From assembly GCA_022264855.1 (NCBI GenBank), contig JABYQU010000027.1, forward strand, positions 248,001-312,000: a DNA stretch of 64,000 nt. Reading direction: 5' to 3'. The first letter of the stretch is position 1; each line of letters begins with the position of its first letter. Shown here one piece after another: positions 21,262 to 33,813 of this stretch. The DNA is from Lenzites betulinus (taxonomy: Eukaryota > Basidiomycota > Agaricomycetes > Polyporales > Polyporaceae). The notes beneath the pieces are model-generated. The model made no database searches. It was not told the origin of the DNA and saw only the letters and a program-made list of their open reading frames with translations. The position numbers and the translations under genes are program-made.

Positions 21262-24200
21262 ATGTACGCCTCCTCCTTTCCCGTCCCCGACCACCTCCAC
21301 AACATGCACGGCCGATCGCACACCCAGGCCGACATGTACAATCAGCAGCAGATCGACTGGCAAATACTGGCCCAACAGCGCTTCGGCGATCCGCAGCTGC
21401 CCTCCCAATCCCTGCCGTCACCCCATGTTCCATCTCCGCTTTCTTCACCCTCCAACGCGGGAGGCAACTCGCCCGTCGACTACTTTGCAGTGCAAAACAT
21501 GGCACCGCCTCAGCAGCAACAGTGGCCCATGCAGCCTTACCCAGGCAAGTTCCTTCAGCTGTTTCCGTGTCGTTTTGCGCTCATTTTCGCGTTGTGCAGG
21601 CCAACCCATGCCGGGCTCGTACGTCGATAGCAGTAAGTGTGCCTTAAACATGCAGCGCGTCAGAGGCTTCTTGTTTCAGCGCCGTTGACCTCATCGCCAC
21701 CCCCAGGTTCTGTTCTGCCAGTTAAGGCGGAAGCTAACGGTGTCCCATCCCTGGACGCATTATACAGCCATGACGGTGGTTACCTTCAGGACCCGTCGCA
21801 CTTCAGCCTTGACCAGTTCGTCCAGCAACGCGGCTTGGAAGCGGGCGGGACGACTGGATGCGACCGGAACAAACCCCGCTCCCGTCAATCAGTTGCAAAG
21901 CGCGTGGGCGCATGCGCCCGTTGTCGGCGGCTCAAGGTTTGTCTCAGATATCCTGATTTACGCGTTGTGCTGACGATACTGCGCACAGATGAAGTGCACG
22001 TTCACAAACCCTGCTGACGACATTTGTTCGCGCTGCACGGCCGGGAACTACGAGTGCCATTTCCCCGGACGCAAGCCGCGTTCCCCAGGGTAAGTCGGCC
22101 TGCATTTTGGCGGCTGTTGTGGTCGACAAGTGCTCAAATCTGCACAGCATGCGGGTGGTTCTGCAGCAGCAGATTCGAGAGAAAAATGCGATGATCGACA
22201 AGGTTCTCAGCCAAGTCAACCCCGGTCCCACGATGCCCACGCCGCTCACCCTCGTGCCCGCGCGGCTTCCGCTCTCTGAGGAAGAACGCAACAAGTATCG
22301 CGACGTCCTCGCGTACCTCGAACGTTCCACAACGCAAACAGCCGCTCGCATTGGAGGTGATGGGCGTCCTAAGTTCGACATCTCCGCCCTCGAGGACCCG
22401 TCTGAGGCAGACTCTGAGACTGAAGATGAGATGGAGGGCGTGGCCACCCCCAGCAGGGGCTTGTCACCAAGGGGTGACTCGCGGCCATCTATGGACTCCA
22501 TTCTTGAGGTCGCTGCGCCCACGGGGATGATGGCCATCGCCGCGTTTGAGACGAGAAACACGGCTGCCAAAGGGAGCGTTGTCGAGTCCTCTTCCAGCGA
22601 GGGCGGCTCTTCCCACAACTCGGCTCCCGAGGGCGGTATCGCCAACGAGGCATACTTCCTCCCTGGCATGTTTCTTCCCCCCCCTGTATGTTCTAGACAT
22701 GTACTCACATTTCAACAGGGCCGTTCTCAAACCTGGAGCTCCGACGCCTCATCGTAGAGCGCCAGGCGGCACCCGATATCCTGCTCTCTGGGCTGGTGAC
22801 GCCAGACGACGCGGCAGCGCTGTTTCAAATGTGCGTCTTTCCCATCTGCCAGCGACCTCGTGGTCAAGGTGTAATGACTGACACTTCTTCTGCCAACGAT
22901 AGCCACTATCAATGGATCAACGTAAGCCTTCTCTCCGCTTCCCTTATTGTGTCCTGTCTTCTAACGCTGCGCCAGCCAATTATCCCAATCTTGGACGAAA
23001 ACATCCACACGCCGGCCACTGTGCTCGCGCGCTGTCCGTTCCTTTTCACCGTCAGTAAGTGTGCCGCCGTACAATGTATCATGACATCGGACTGACGATC
23101 ACCCAGTTTGCACCGTCGCCTCGCGGTACTACGATGAGAAGCCACACATATATGGGATGGCTATTCACTTCGCGAAGGCCGCCGCCGCCAATGCTATCAT
23201 CGACGGTTGGAAGACCGTGGAGATGATTCAGGCATTTGCCCTTTGGAGCGTCTATAACCCTCCTGCCCGGCGTTGGGAGGAGGATCGCGCATGGTGCTAT
23301 ACCGGCATCGCATTCCGGTACGGCTTCCGTATTCGTCTTTTAATATATGGGCTGACGGTTGTACCGAAGCCTTGCTACTGAGCTGAACTTGAGCCGCACC
23401 CCCAATGGGCAACCTCAGGACGAGCGCCAAGAGCGCGAGATCCTCAATCGCACACGCATGTGGTTGATGTGTTACATCATGGACCGTTGCTTGAGCATCC
23501 AGTCTGGGAAGGCCTGGATGGTCCAAGAGGACTTGGTACGTGCTTGCCGTAGGTATACAGTTTACCGTTATGTTAACGACTTCTACGTCGCCCAGACCGT
23601 TCGCAAGGTCTCACAGTGGCTAAAGAGCTACAAATACCACAACGGGTGCGATGGCTACCTGACGAGCCTCACGGAGTTACTTTGCATCATGTCGCGCTTC
23701 GTCGGCACAGTGAACCCCGCGTTCGGGACGATCTCCGTGGAGTCCATCGACGTGCGTTCGCCTTCTCGCCTTCTGGCGCGACCCGTGCACGGCTTCTGAC
23801 TTCGCGAACGCAGGATATCGACTTCGGCGCGCTCTACAAGGCGTACGATGACGAGTTGCTCGACTGGAAGAGCGTCATCGACGAGCGGCACAAAGGCGAG
23901 AAGATGTCGAAAGGTGCGTCCGCCGTGCGCCGCGCGGTCGGCTTCCCTGAGCGCCCCGCCCGCATTCTGACCGCTCGGCAGACCCCTCGGTGGTCATGCA
24001 AATCACGCTCATTTACTGGTACGTGCGCTCCTCGGACCCCGCCGCGACAGACGCTCATCCGCATGTTGTGCTTCGCAGCGTCTACAACCACTGTCGGCTC
24101 GTCATCTGCTGCTGCGGAATGCAGCTCATGTCGAAGCGCCCATCGAAGAAGCCCAGCGAGCTGTTTGCGGGGGTGGGTGGCGCGCATTAACTCTGCCCCG

Positions 24201-25016
24201 CGTTGGTGGTCTGACTCTGGTGGTGTGGCAAATAGTGTGTCCAGGCGGCGACGAGCCTCGTGAAGCTCATGGTGGAAGACTTCGTGCCGACCGGATTCGT
24301 CCGCTACTTCCCGGAACTGATTTATGTCCACGCTGCGTTCGCGGCTGTCGTGCTGATGAAGGTACGTAACTATATATCTAGGCCACCCTGCTGCGTGCTA
24401 AATATTCCGCATTCCGCAGTGTCTGAGGCCAGAGTTCAATGCCTACCTGGACATCCAGGACGAGGAGCGCATCATCCACCTCGTCCAGAAGCTGTTCGAG
24501 GCGTGGGCTTCGGACAAACTGAACGACGAGAAGCACAATACGCAGCTCTACGCGCGCTTCCTCAAGCAGCTTATGGACCCGCACCTCGCCCGCCTCGCGG
24601 AGAAGAAAATGCGTATGCGCCACGGGCACGCGAACGGATCTGCGTCGGCACCGCATCCCGCGGGTTCGTCATCTGCACCCCAGGCGGTCTCGCCGATCAC
24701 GCCAGACTCTGCGTCAGCGGCCGCGACATTGTTCCCGGGACAGGACCCGACGCTTTCGCTAGGCAACTTGTATGCGACGGATGTGGACGTCACGAAGGCC
24801 GCGGCAGAACTCGCGGGTATGATGCCCCCCGCAACGGGCGGCGACGCGGGACCGGTCGGGTGGGACCAGTTTTTCCCCGGCGCAGCGGACGGCGGCGCGG
24901 GCATGGCTATGCCTGACCTCAACGGGCCCTGGAACGGCGGCATTAGCGGCGGCATGATGGGCGACGAGTGTCTGGCGGCGATGATGGGGCTCGGGAACGA
25001 GACGTGGTTCCTATGA
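21262..25016 (+). CDS. Zn2Cys6 transcription factor with fungal-specific middle domain
   Basis: A nuclear DNA-binding regulator of 949 residues in sixteen exons: 21262-21544, 21600-21632, 21680-21936, 21989-22089, 22148-22635, 22719-22830, 22903-22921, 22976-23054, 23107-23317, 23370-23535, 23596-23751, 23814-23913, 23982-24018, 24079-24172, 24245-24361 and 24420-25016. The binuclear cluster is C184-x2-C187-x6-C194-x9-C204-x2-C207-x6-C214. A basic linker and a helix (VVLQQQIREKN) that may dimerise follow. Residues about 400-720 resemble the fungal transcription-factor middle homology region, notably the W-x-x-C-Y-I-M-D-R block. The N-terminus is Gln/Pro/Ser-rich and the C-terminus Gly/Ala-rich. 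It resembles the PriB group of basidiomycetes, but the target genes are unknown. Intron 1 appears to use a GC donor (gcaagt). Exon 7 is only 19 nt. Confidence 0.88.
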
Positions 25017-27426
25017 GTGGGCCGCGAGCCTCCCTCTCCGTTTATGGTTTCTTGCGCGCTCCTCCCTCGCTATCCTGCGCTCCGCTCTCGATTCGTCTTG
25101 CCATGTGCTCCCATTCCGCCTGTCGACCGTCCCGTCTCTCCGCCCGTTCGCTTCGTTCGCCTGTTCGTGCACGCCCCTCAGGGCGTTTGGGCGCGTGGAC
25201 TTTGTAGGGTTCGCTAGCTATAGCAGCTGTGTATTGTACTCGCCCGTCCGTCCATCCTCCGTCTTGTCCCCCTCCGCCCCCTAGTCTTGTCCTGTGTCGT
25301 ACTGCATCGTATTCGTAGCCTTGTTGTATCGTTGCGTAAATTATGTATTCGTGTAGACTATTCCTATGCCCTCGCGTACCCCTGTATATGATACCTAGTC
25401 CATCATGAGCGCGACCGCCACGTCAATATGCATGCGGCATTTATCCATGCAAACTCTTCTCTACCAATCGGATTCATGTGGGCTGTGCAAACAGGCACTC
25501 TCGACCTCGGCCGGAATTCCCCCTGATCGATGCTGGGACCCACTGGGAAGCGGGGGACACTTCGCGGGGTTCGTCCTGGTTCGCCCCATGCGGCCAGGGC
25601 ATGTCGAGAGGCCGCAGCATCGCTTCTGCGATGGAGAAGTGCGGGCAGATAGTGCAGCCTAGAGCTCGGATCTGCCAGGTCACAACAGGTCGCAATTCGC
25701 GGGTTTGCATTTCGGCGAACGACGAGCAAAAACGTCCGCGCATCCGATGATGCTCGGTGAGTTAGATAGCCGTATGACCAAATCGACTGACCAAGTTCAA
25801 GAGATGGGACCTGTTCGGCATGTCAGGAAGGACAGTTGGCATTGCTTCGGTGCCCTCCTACGCGTGTGGCCCTCTATAGCGGTTTGGATCGAACGACGTG
25901 GGGCGTCTCGCTGCGCCATCGCGGACTGGCAAACCTGACATGCAGAATGAAACAGAGACCCCGTCAGGTTGAGGCGAGACGGAAGCAATGACCTGCCTTG
26001 CTCGCCGTGCAGTGGTCCGATAATCCGACAGCGCTGCGTTTTGACTTCGCTACGGCGAGAGTTCTGTCAGGCCAGGGCCCCTGACCCAAGCCGCCGCGCG
26101 CGCCGCTGAATTCGCGGTTCTGTGCAGCATGTTCTAGCGGATTTCGCGCGCCGACGCGTGAGTTTCAAGAAGGCACACCGCGGCGGCCACATTCAGCGCG
26201 AGCGCGATAGCGGAGCTGGAGCTTGGCACGCCCGACGTACGTCCGCGCGCGCGTGGGCTGGTGGGAGCGTCGGCGCGTCTCCTCCGCGGCGTCCATGCGT
26301 GTCTGGCGAGGCCCGTGCAATGTGCGCCCCGAGGAATCAGAATCCACGGTGAGATGCGTCCGTAGAGCGTAGGGGCGGACAGAACGGGCAGATCATCAGG
26401 CCGCAGGCTGCACCAGACGCCGCGGGCGATCTGTCAGGCAGGGGCGCGTCCCGCTGCTGTGGGTGCAGCATTACGGCGACTTTGTCACGCGGAGGGGCGG
26501 GTACGGTCGATGTGTGTGCCAGGAACTGTGTTGGACTTCCATCTATCTCGGCGTCGTTCATTAAAGCGGGGTTTAGGTTTTCTGCTAGTGCGCTTTGGAT
26601 CTGGTGCCAGTGGCCCGTCGAAGATCCGCTGCGGACACGCCGCTACGATGCAGGGCCGACGAACGTTGTGAAAATTCGTGCTGTGGATAGACTCCGAGCG
26701 TACCAAGGCAATGGGTCTTCAGTGGCGCCCTTGTTCCCGTTCGTGCAACGAAGCGACTGATTGACCGGACCTGTCGTGCTGCAATCGCGCATTCAGTTGG
26801 AGAACGCGCTATTTTGCGAACCTACTTGCACGATACATTGTCCAGGTGCATGCGGGATCAACGATGCCCCGTATGCGCGTTGCTCGCACTCTATGATCTA
26901 TCCTGAGACGTGCATGTCGCTCTTGGCGGCATCGCCAACACGCAGTCTGTTTGGCTGTTGGACAGTGGCACTTCGGGACGATGCTGCCTTGCGCATACAG
27001 CGGCGTACTTGGCTCTCACCTAATGTAGGATGATTTGGGTATCATTTCTACCCCCCACGTTCGGTGTACGACTACCCTCGAGGGTGACCGAGAGCGCCTT
27101 GGATCCTGCAACTTGGCAACATGAGCATATGCACGATATCGCAACACCACGAACGACTGCACGTCGTACGGCAGTACCTCCCCTCTCCCCGCCAACCTAC
27201 GATTGTACCTGGCCGTTGTGGATGCATATGTGCGCAATGCGCGGACAGTGTGGAGCCGTCCAGGGCCGCTGCAGGCCGCTGGCCAGGCCGTGGCCGTCGC
27301 GACGATCCCGGGGCAGCTCACTTCCAAACTCAGTCCACTCTTTTCCCGCGACCACCATCATCGCGCAACCACCGTCGTCCTCGGTCGTCCAGCTGAACAC
27401 CAGCACCAGCACCAACGATATCCGCC
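25017..27426. other. Intergenic island, no gene seen
   Basis: The first 350 bases look like pyrimidine-rich 3' untranslated sequence of the transcription factor. The remaining 2 kb hold no supported gene. Around 26660-26830 there are phrases faintly like the satellite at 4-7 kb (gagcgtaccaagg; ctgcaatcgcgcattcagtt). Confidence 0.5.
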
Positions 27427-28041
27427 ATGTCGTCCAGGAGCAAACGCCGTGCAGAGCCTGAGCCGGAGAAGCGGAGCACACGGAAAAAGTGAGGTCGCTC
27501 CCGCTCTCGTTGTTGCGCTTGCATATGAACGCGTGGCGCAAGGGCGAAGCGCGACGAGGACGACGAGGACGACTTCGAAGACGCGAGCGACAACTCGGAT
27601 GAGGGCATCGAAGAAGGTGCATACATGCTCTCTCGTGCCCCATAGGTTCGCGTGCATCGGATCGTCCGCTGAGACAGAGCGTTCTGTGCGGCAGACGAGT
27701 TGGCCGCGATCAGCTCTGCGAACATCATCACCACCGGGCGGCGCACGCGCGGCATTCGCGTCGACTATACCAAAGTGAAAGGCTTTGGCGAGGACGACGA
27801 AGACGAAGACGATGAAGACGAGCCGCCAAAGAAGAGTAAGAAGGCGAAGGCGAAAGCAGCCCCGAAGGCAAAGACGTCCAGTTCGTCCTCGAAAGCTAAG
27901 GGCAAGGAGCCCCCGAAGCCGGCCGCACCCGCCACCTCCTCCAGGACCCGGAAGGTAGTGAAGCATGTGTCTACGGACGAAGAAGAGGAGAGCGACGATG
28001 ACAAGAAGGACGAAGACGAGGCAGAAGACGAAGAGGATTGA
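27427..28041 (+). CDS. CHZ1: CHZ1-like histone H2A.Z chaperone
   Basis: A small acidic and lysine-rich nuclear protein of 165 residues from exons 27427-27488, 27543-27616 and 27680-28041. The middle holds the conserved block N-I-I-T-T-G-R-R-T-R-G-I-R-V-D-Y (residues 60-75), resembling the CHZ motif by which yeast Chz1 binds H2A.Z-H2B dimers. It is flanked by acidic runs (D-E-D-D-E-D-D before; D-E-D-E-D-D-E-D-E after) and followed by K/A/S-rich and acidic tails. The second intron needs the AG at 27678-27679; the AG two bases upstream breaks the frame. The gene converges on acyl-CoA oxidase with 166 bases between stop codons. The function is inferred from the motif, and a low-complexity protein of this kind could mislead. 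Confidence 0.65.
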
Positions 28042-28207
28042 TCAATCGATCATGGATAATGAATGGCATTGTGCTGTTGAGGAACGTCGAAATTCTAGCA
28101 CGCGTATGTTCCACAGCTCGGTTGATATTCGGACAACGTGCTAACCACATGTGCGACAGTGTATTGTACGAATATGTTTCAGACACGAAGCTTGTGGCCG
28201 AGATACC

Positions 28208-30955
28208 CTACAACTTCGGACCCAGACGCTGCCCGCGTGCCAAGAACGGCTTGATGTATTCCTGCAGGATAATGCTGTCGTAAACGCGTATGAAAAGCAA
28301 ATGTCACTTCACATACCTCGTATCCATCGGGAACTTCTTTCTGGTTTAGCGGCTCGGTCTGTGCTCTTGCCCACAGCGCCTCGTACGCATTGCCATCATA
28401 TCGACCCAGCGCGCTATACGTCGATATCAACGAAGTTCTTGAGACATCCTGTCTCCAAACTCGATTCAACGCACCTGTCCAACTCCCAGTCGTTGAAACC
28501 AAATCCATCTGTCAACCTGATCGCCTCTGGCAGCAGGTCTGCGCACAGGCCCTTGATCGCCATCCTGAGCGACCTGGAAGCATCTGAACGAGCTCCAGTT
28601 GCACCACCAGAACCGTTCAACAAGTCGAACGAAAGGATGTCGGCCAAGCTACCCTCCACACTCGTCAACAAGTGCTACAACAACACATCAGCACCTGCGA
28701 GCACTCGGATGCATGTGCCACATACCAAGAGGTAGAGCGTCCGGAGCACGGCAGCTTCCTGCGTAGGCATGGTGCCCTCTACAGTACGAATGATGTCCCC
28801 TACCTGGACGGCAACGAACGCCTCCGTCACCGCCCGCGCCACACGGTAGTCGCTACTAGCATCAGGCTCGTTCCGGTGTTGAGCGCGCTCCTTCACCATC
28901 GCTGCTGCACGCCTCTCCAGCAGCGATATTGATGTGCGAGGGTCCTTCCATGCGTTTGCGGACGATGTGTCTACCTGCGGTTCGTCCTTGATCAGGAGCC
29001 TAAGGTATGAGGAGGACGGGGTCAGGCCGGCTACGGATTTGTCCTTCCGCGCTACATTAGCATCGTAGGCCTTCAGGGCAGCCCTAACGACCTGCTGGTC
29101 CAGAACGAAGTTGTCGCCCTCATATCTGTGTTGCACGTATTAGAAACAAGACCTCGCAAGGAGAAGAGTACTGACGTGACACTCGGCAAGTAGTCCGCAT
29201 ATAGTCGGCCAACGCCCGCGAACTCGCTGAAGCCGTGTCCGCCCATAGATCGGCGCGCAGTCTCGAGGTCCTGCGCCGCGTGTGTGGTGACGAGGGTCTT
29301 CAGCCCGCTGGTGGTGGCGTGCACCTCGGCGAGCGAGGACGTATCCCCCGACGCGAGCTTGGCTGTCATGTCAGAGAACATTTTCCACTGTGCGAATGGT
29401 CAATATGGCTGAAGAATCGGCCGCGCAGAGCGGACGCTCACTATGTTCTGCCCGAGGACAATGAAGACGTATGCGCGTGCGAGGGCTGGGAGGAGACGGT
29501 AGTAGACGGCGGGGTAGGTGATAACTTGGCGTTCGAGGCCGTCTGCGCCTTTGGTCCCTTGTCTGCGAACAGTGGCATACCGGATTGCAATAGTTACGGC
29601 TGTGGAAGCGATCAGCATGAGTTGGACTGCCTCGATATTGGGGGCGTGCTTTACCTTTACCAATAGACCAGCCCCCCGCGACGACCATGCTGGAGGAAAG
29701 TTAGTTTGTCAGTCTGGGCAAAGAGAAAGTGATTTGCTCACGAAGCACGAATGAATATCATCTATCGATATCACAAGTGAGTTACCATCTACTCGTACAG
29801 GCGTTCGTCAAAGCACTCACCCCGCCGTAGCTGAGTTTTGCATGTGGAGGTTGCACGTACTGGCCGTCTGGCGTGACAGACGCGAAACCAGAGAGCATAT
29901 GCGCGCGCGGGACGCGCACATGGTCGAAACGCGCATATCCGTTGTCCACCCCGCCGTAGCCCCCCAACGCCTTCGGGCCTTGGACAGTTGTCAACATCTC
30001 TTAGCACTACTGGTCCAATTCATGCACGGCAACTCACCAATGTCACCTACGGTGATCCCCGGGAGAACCTTGTGGTTGTCGGTCGAGCGTAGTTGCACGA
30101 AGAACAGATGCGGGCCTACATCCTTGCCCCCGGGCAGGATGAGACGTGCCTGGACGACGCCGTGCGTCGCGGTCTTGCCGAGCGACCCAACCCACCACTT
30201 GCTGCTCATTAGCGACGGCGAGTGGATCTCAAACTCCTGCGTCTCGGGGAGGTAGGTCGCCGTGGTCTCGAGTGCGGCGACATTCGTGCCGTGGCCCAGC
30301 TCGGTCTGGAGGTAACACCTGTGAGAGTCGTGCATTTACAGTGAGTGCGACTGTGGGAATGGTGATGGACAGAATGGAAATACCCGAATACCCCGTGTCG
30401 GGCTCTCAGCTCCTCGTAGTGCTTCTTGAGTTCGGGAGATCCCTGCGACATCATGACAGGCTCGAACGCTGTAGCCGCACGACCATGTCAGTATGGAGGG
30501 AGGTCCGCAGGAGGCATGACTTACCTGAATTGTGCAGCACGAACGGGACAGGTTCGTCGATGGTCTTGAGCGCAAGGCTCACTTCCTGCGCGGACCAGCC
30601 ATGCTGGTCCTTCAGCTCATCTAACCGGTTCGTCATCGCGAGAGCCCGCTGGTACATCTCTGTGCGAGAGAGGAAAGGTCTATTATCTGTAGTTAGTCTC
30701 CAGCCCCGAGCTCGCGTGGCACAACTAATACTCTACCTTTTCGACTTGTCGAACACCGGGTCCGTAGAAAACATGTTTGCTAGGGCCTTTCTGTTCGCCC
30801 ATGTTCCCTCACCTAAACAGGAATGTGAGGACTTGCCAAACTCCCGAGCTCGTCGAACACGTACTACCCCATAGAAACGTCTGCAACTTGTCTGCATCGA
30901 CGGAGCCGCGGCGTCTGGCTTCCGCCATGTCCGCGACGTTCTGGTTGGGAGCCAT
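28208..30955 (-). CDS. POX1: Peroxisomal acyl-CoA oxidase
   Basis: A flavoenzyme that oxidises acyl-CoA to trans-2-enoyl-CoA, making hydrogen peroxide: the first step of peroxisomal beta-oxidation. Fourteen exons: 30955-30868, 30812-30737, 30679-30525, 30468-30384, 30318-30038, 29978-29821, 29761-29742, 29689-29655, 29599-29442, 29387-29176, 29125-28726, 28674-28475, 28413-28317 and 28261-28208, giving 672 residues. Family motifs in order: [41 protein letters not shown], and Y-E-G-D-N, which carries the catalytic glutamate in this family. The C-terminus P-K-L is a peroxisomal PTS1-type signal and depends on the 3' splice site chosen for the last intron. Exon 7 is a 20-nt microexon. Confidence 0.92.
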
Positions 30956-31619
30956 CTCGAAACACTCTCTCGTTCAAGCGTTTTTAGGAGGAGACTTCGT
31001 AATACGTGTCGGCGAGCAAGACGAGCTGTACAGGGTTGACAGTGAGACATCCAATACGCCAGTTCTGTCTCTTAGCTGCCACTTACTTATAGCACAACCT
31101 CTTCTGCTCGACTATCCACAGCTATGCCGGTGGTCTGGGGACCAGCCTATACTTATACCAGTCCTGGGACTGCGTCGCGCAGAGTGAACAAGGAAGACAA
31201 GCACTGGATGCCGGACACAGCGGCAGGCCGAACCGGCGTTCTGAGTTCTCAGATCTGCGGACATGTGATGGTGCGGGCGGCTTACCTCAAGGGCGGCTCA
31301 AACCAGCGGTGTTGTGACACAGACATCGGGTGTTATGTCGGGAACGCCCAACCTGATTCACGAGGCGCGGATGGAACATATGCGGCGCATGTATATGCGC
31401 GCCGTAATGCCAGCGGTGGTGGTGGTAAGACCTTGAGGCTCGAGGAGGTGGTCATAACGCCGGTGGCTGCCAATACTTGTAAGCGCCACAAGAATTTGAA
31501 TACTAGTATGTTTGAATTTCCTGACATATGACATCGCACTGCAAGGTATTCCAGTTAAGAGGGCTAATAAAAACATCGGCTACTATATGTACAAAGGCTA
31601 TCGATAGCGGTATCTGAGA

Positions 31620-31780
31620 CTTCGGCGCACGTTGGTTTCCCCACCGCCGCAATGCAGCGATAGGTACTTATCCCGAGGGCCACGAAAAGGCCTGCGCCAG
31701 GAGTCCAGCGGGCAAGCCCGCTTGACCCCCTACCTCGAGGAACTTGAGGCACACGTGTTGTCTTGAAGCACACATGGAGG
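31620..31780 (+). repeat. Diverged direct repeat, copy A
   Basis: This stretch (gttggtttccccaccgc ... gagggccacgaaaaggcctgcgcc ... ttgaggcacacg) is a diverged relative of 32184-32360. Most differences in the best-matching 70 bases are C/T or G/A. The ends are approximate. Confidence 0.6.
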
Positions 31781-32183
31781 TCTTCTGACACTCCATAACG
31801 AGATCTGTGAAGGACAACGTCAGTGCGACAAGCTGAAAGGCGGTCAGCATTGGGTGTGGCGTAAGTAAGTGCCGACAACGTACGGGAATGGGGTGTGATG
31901 GCGCTGGCGACGCGAGCGTCGACTGGTTTCGTCGCGCGTCGAGCCCATCCGTATGCCGCTCAAAGGCGGCTTCGTAGTGGGTTGACTGCACGGAATGGTG
32001 ATGATTGAGAAGGCAGGGTCTGCAGCGGCGGCGGCGATCACGATCCCGGTCGATGTGACTCGGGAGGTGTCGGAGACGCGTGGGTGGATGGTATGCTATA
32101 GAATCAGTTAGTATGGTGTCGTCAATCCTGGAACGACAAGGAGGCTCACCTGCAGATCCGCGCTCCTCGATGCTATAAGGGTG

Positions 32184-32360
32184 GGCGCAGTTGGCTTCCC
32201 CGCCGCGGTGTGGGCAGCGGGTACTAGTCCCGGGGGCCACGAAGAGGCCTGCGCCCGTCCCCGGGAATCTTCAACCAGCGACTTGAATCTGCAGTGCGGC
32301 CTTGCGGCCGCACCCGATGCCCATTCTCTGGTCCCGTTGAGGCACGCAGTTGGATCTGAA
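32184..32360 (+). repeat. Diverged direct repeat, copy B
   Basis: Partner of 31620-31780, about 560 bases away. It has the C/G form at most differing sites (gttggcttccccgccgc; ccgggggccacgaagagg), so it may be the less mutated copy. Confidence 0.6.
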
Positions 32361-32982
32361 AAGGTTAGCCGAGACATTATTGTATTCCCATAGAACACAT
32401 GGTTATAGCGGTTCATGGTAAGCGTCCTTGGCCCTTGCGGGCTCGTGCGCGGATCGTGACCCTCTTCCCTCTCTTAAAATATGCCCAGAGGGCGTGCTCG
32501 CGCCTGGTCCCAGATCGAGCTGCAAATAAGCAGCGACAGCCAGACCAAGGCATGTGCGAGTGGTGGTCCAGGACACCGCATGGCGTTAGGCCGCGGGCGT
32601 CGCTACAGCGTATGTGAACACACATACGTGGGGGAAGAGGAAGTCACAGCTTACGAGATATGACTGGACCACCGCTGCGTGCAGTCGCAATGTGCGGATA
32701 CAGATGTTTTTCGCGAGACCACGCCGAGCACAATCGAATGCAGCGAAAATGCCGCGTCCGATTGGCCTGACGCAGTTGCGCGGGGACGAAGCCTCGAGTA
32801 ATTGGCACTCACCTTGATATCATTCGCCGCACATTATGTGGCTGCGGCGTGGGCCTTGACTGCGTGAATGCCCTACAGGGCCTTCCGCCACGAGAGACTC
32901 GACCGCGAGTGGGATAGTGTGGGGTCGATCTCTCGGGCAGGTGAAGTGGGTGGCGACTCTGACGACCGACTGGCGTTAGGCC

Positions 32983-33813
32983 TTGTCGTCGCTGCCAGAC
33001 GCTTCAGCACAGTACTATAGAAGAACGGCTGAGAGACCTACGGTTTACATCGAGTTCACCGCTGCCCGCCGCCTCCGGAGGGGAGAGGACGGCGGGCCTC
33101 GCACTATGTCGGCCGCCATGGTGGTGGCGGACGCAACGTGCAACGATGATCTGGAGGGTGGCGGCGCGAAAGCGTCATCAGCTACGCCGCCTGCGAGGAG
33201 ACTTGAGCAACCTACCAGGCAAACCCCAGCGAGGGCTCGCGCGCCGTCGTCGTGTAAGACACAGCGCGCGATTAGAGTGCCTCGGAGGGGTGCTCGAGCT
33301 GGTGGTAGTGAACGAGCTGAGCCTGGGGGGAGAGTGCGCAATCCACCAGGGTTTTATACCTGCAGAGTCGGCCCTTGCCGAGAGGAGCACGGGGGCACTC
33401 TGGGAGGATGGCAACAAGGATTCATCCCGTTCAGGCAGGACGGGGGCGGCTTGACCCTTTCTTTTGTGCTGAGTACGAACTTATTGCCAGCGGGCGTTGA
33501 GCGCATGGGTGGCGTTCCTATCTCGTGCCCTTCTGGGGCGGCGGCGAAGCCTGGGCGTTCTTGCGGAAAGGGTTCCCCTGGGGTCGCGCCACCGGGCGCG
33601 GAGGGCGAGCTGGGAGAAAACAGAGCCTTGGAAGGGTCCTCCCGCGATGGGCTGGCGATAATCAAGAATCCGAATATCATCTGCTCCCGGGGCGGGCGGT
33701 GTGCGCCCGAGAGGTCCTCGCCGCGACGGAGTTGCCATGTCGAAAACAATCGGAGGCGTGCTTCTTTCGGGGTGCGAGAGCACATAGCCTCGTGGCTGCC
33801 TCAAGGAGTATAG
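32983..33813 (+). other. Uninterrupted 276-codon open frame, unrecognised
   Basis: The frame is rich in Arg, Gly, Pro, Ala and Ser and shows no domain, signal peptide or membrane segment I can name. It has no introns, whereas every confident gene here has at least one. Overlapping long frames run on the other strand. GC-rich DNA often yields such frames by chance. I list it because it is the longest open stretch in the island, but I doubt that it is a gene. Confidence 0.15.
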
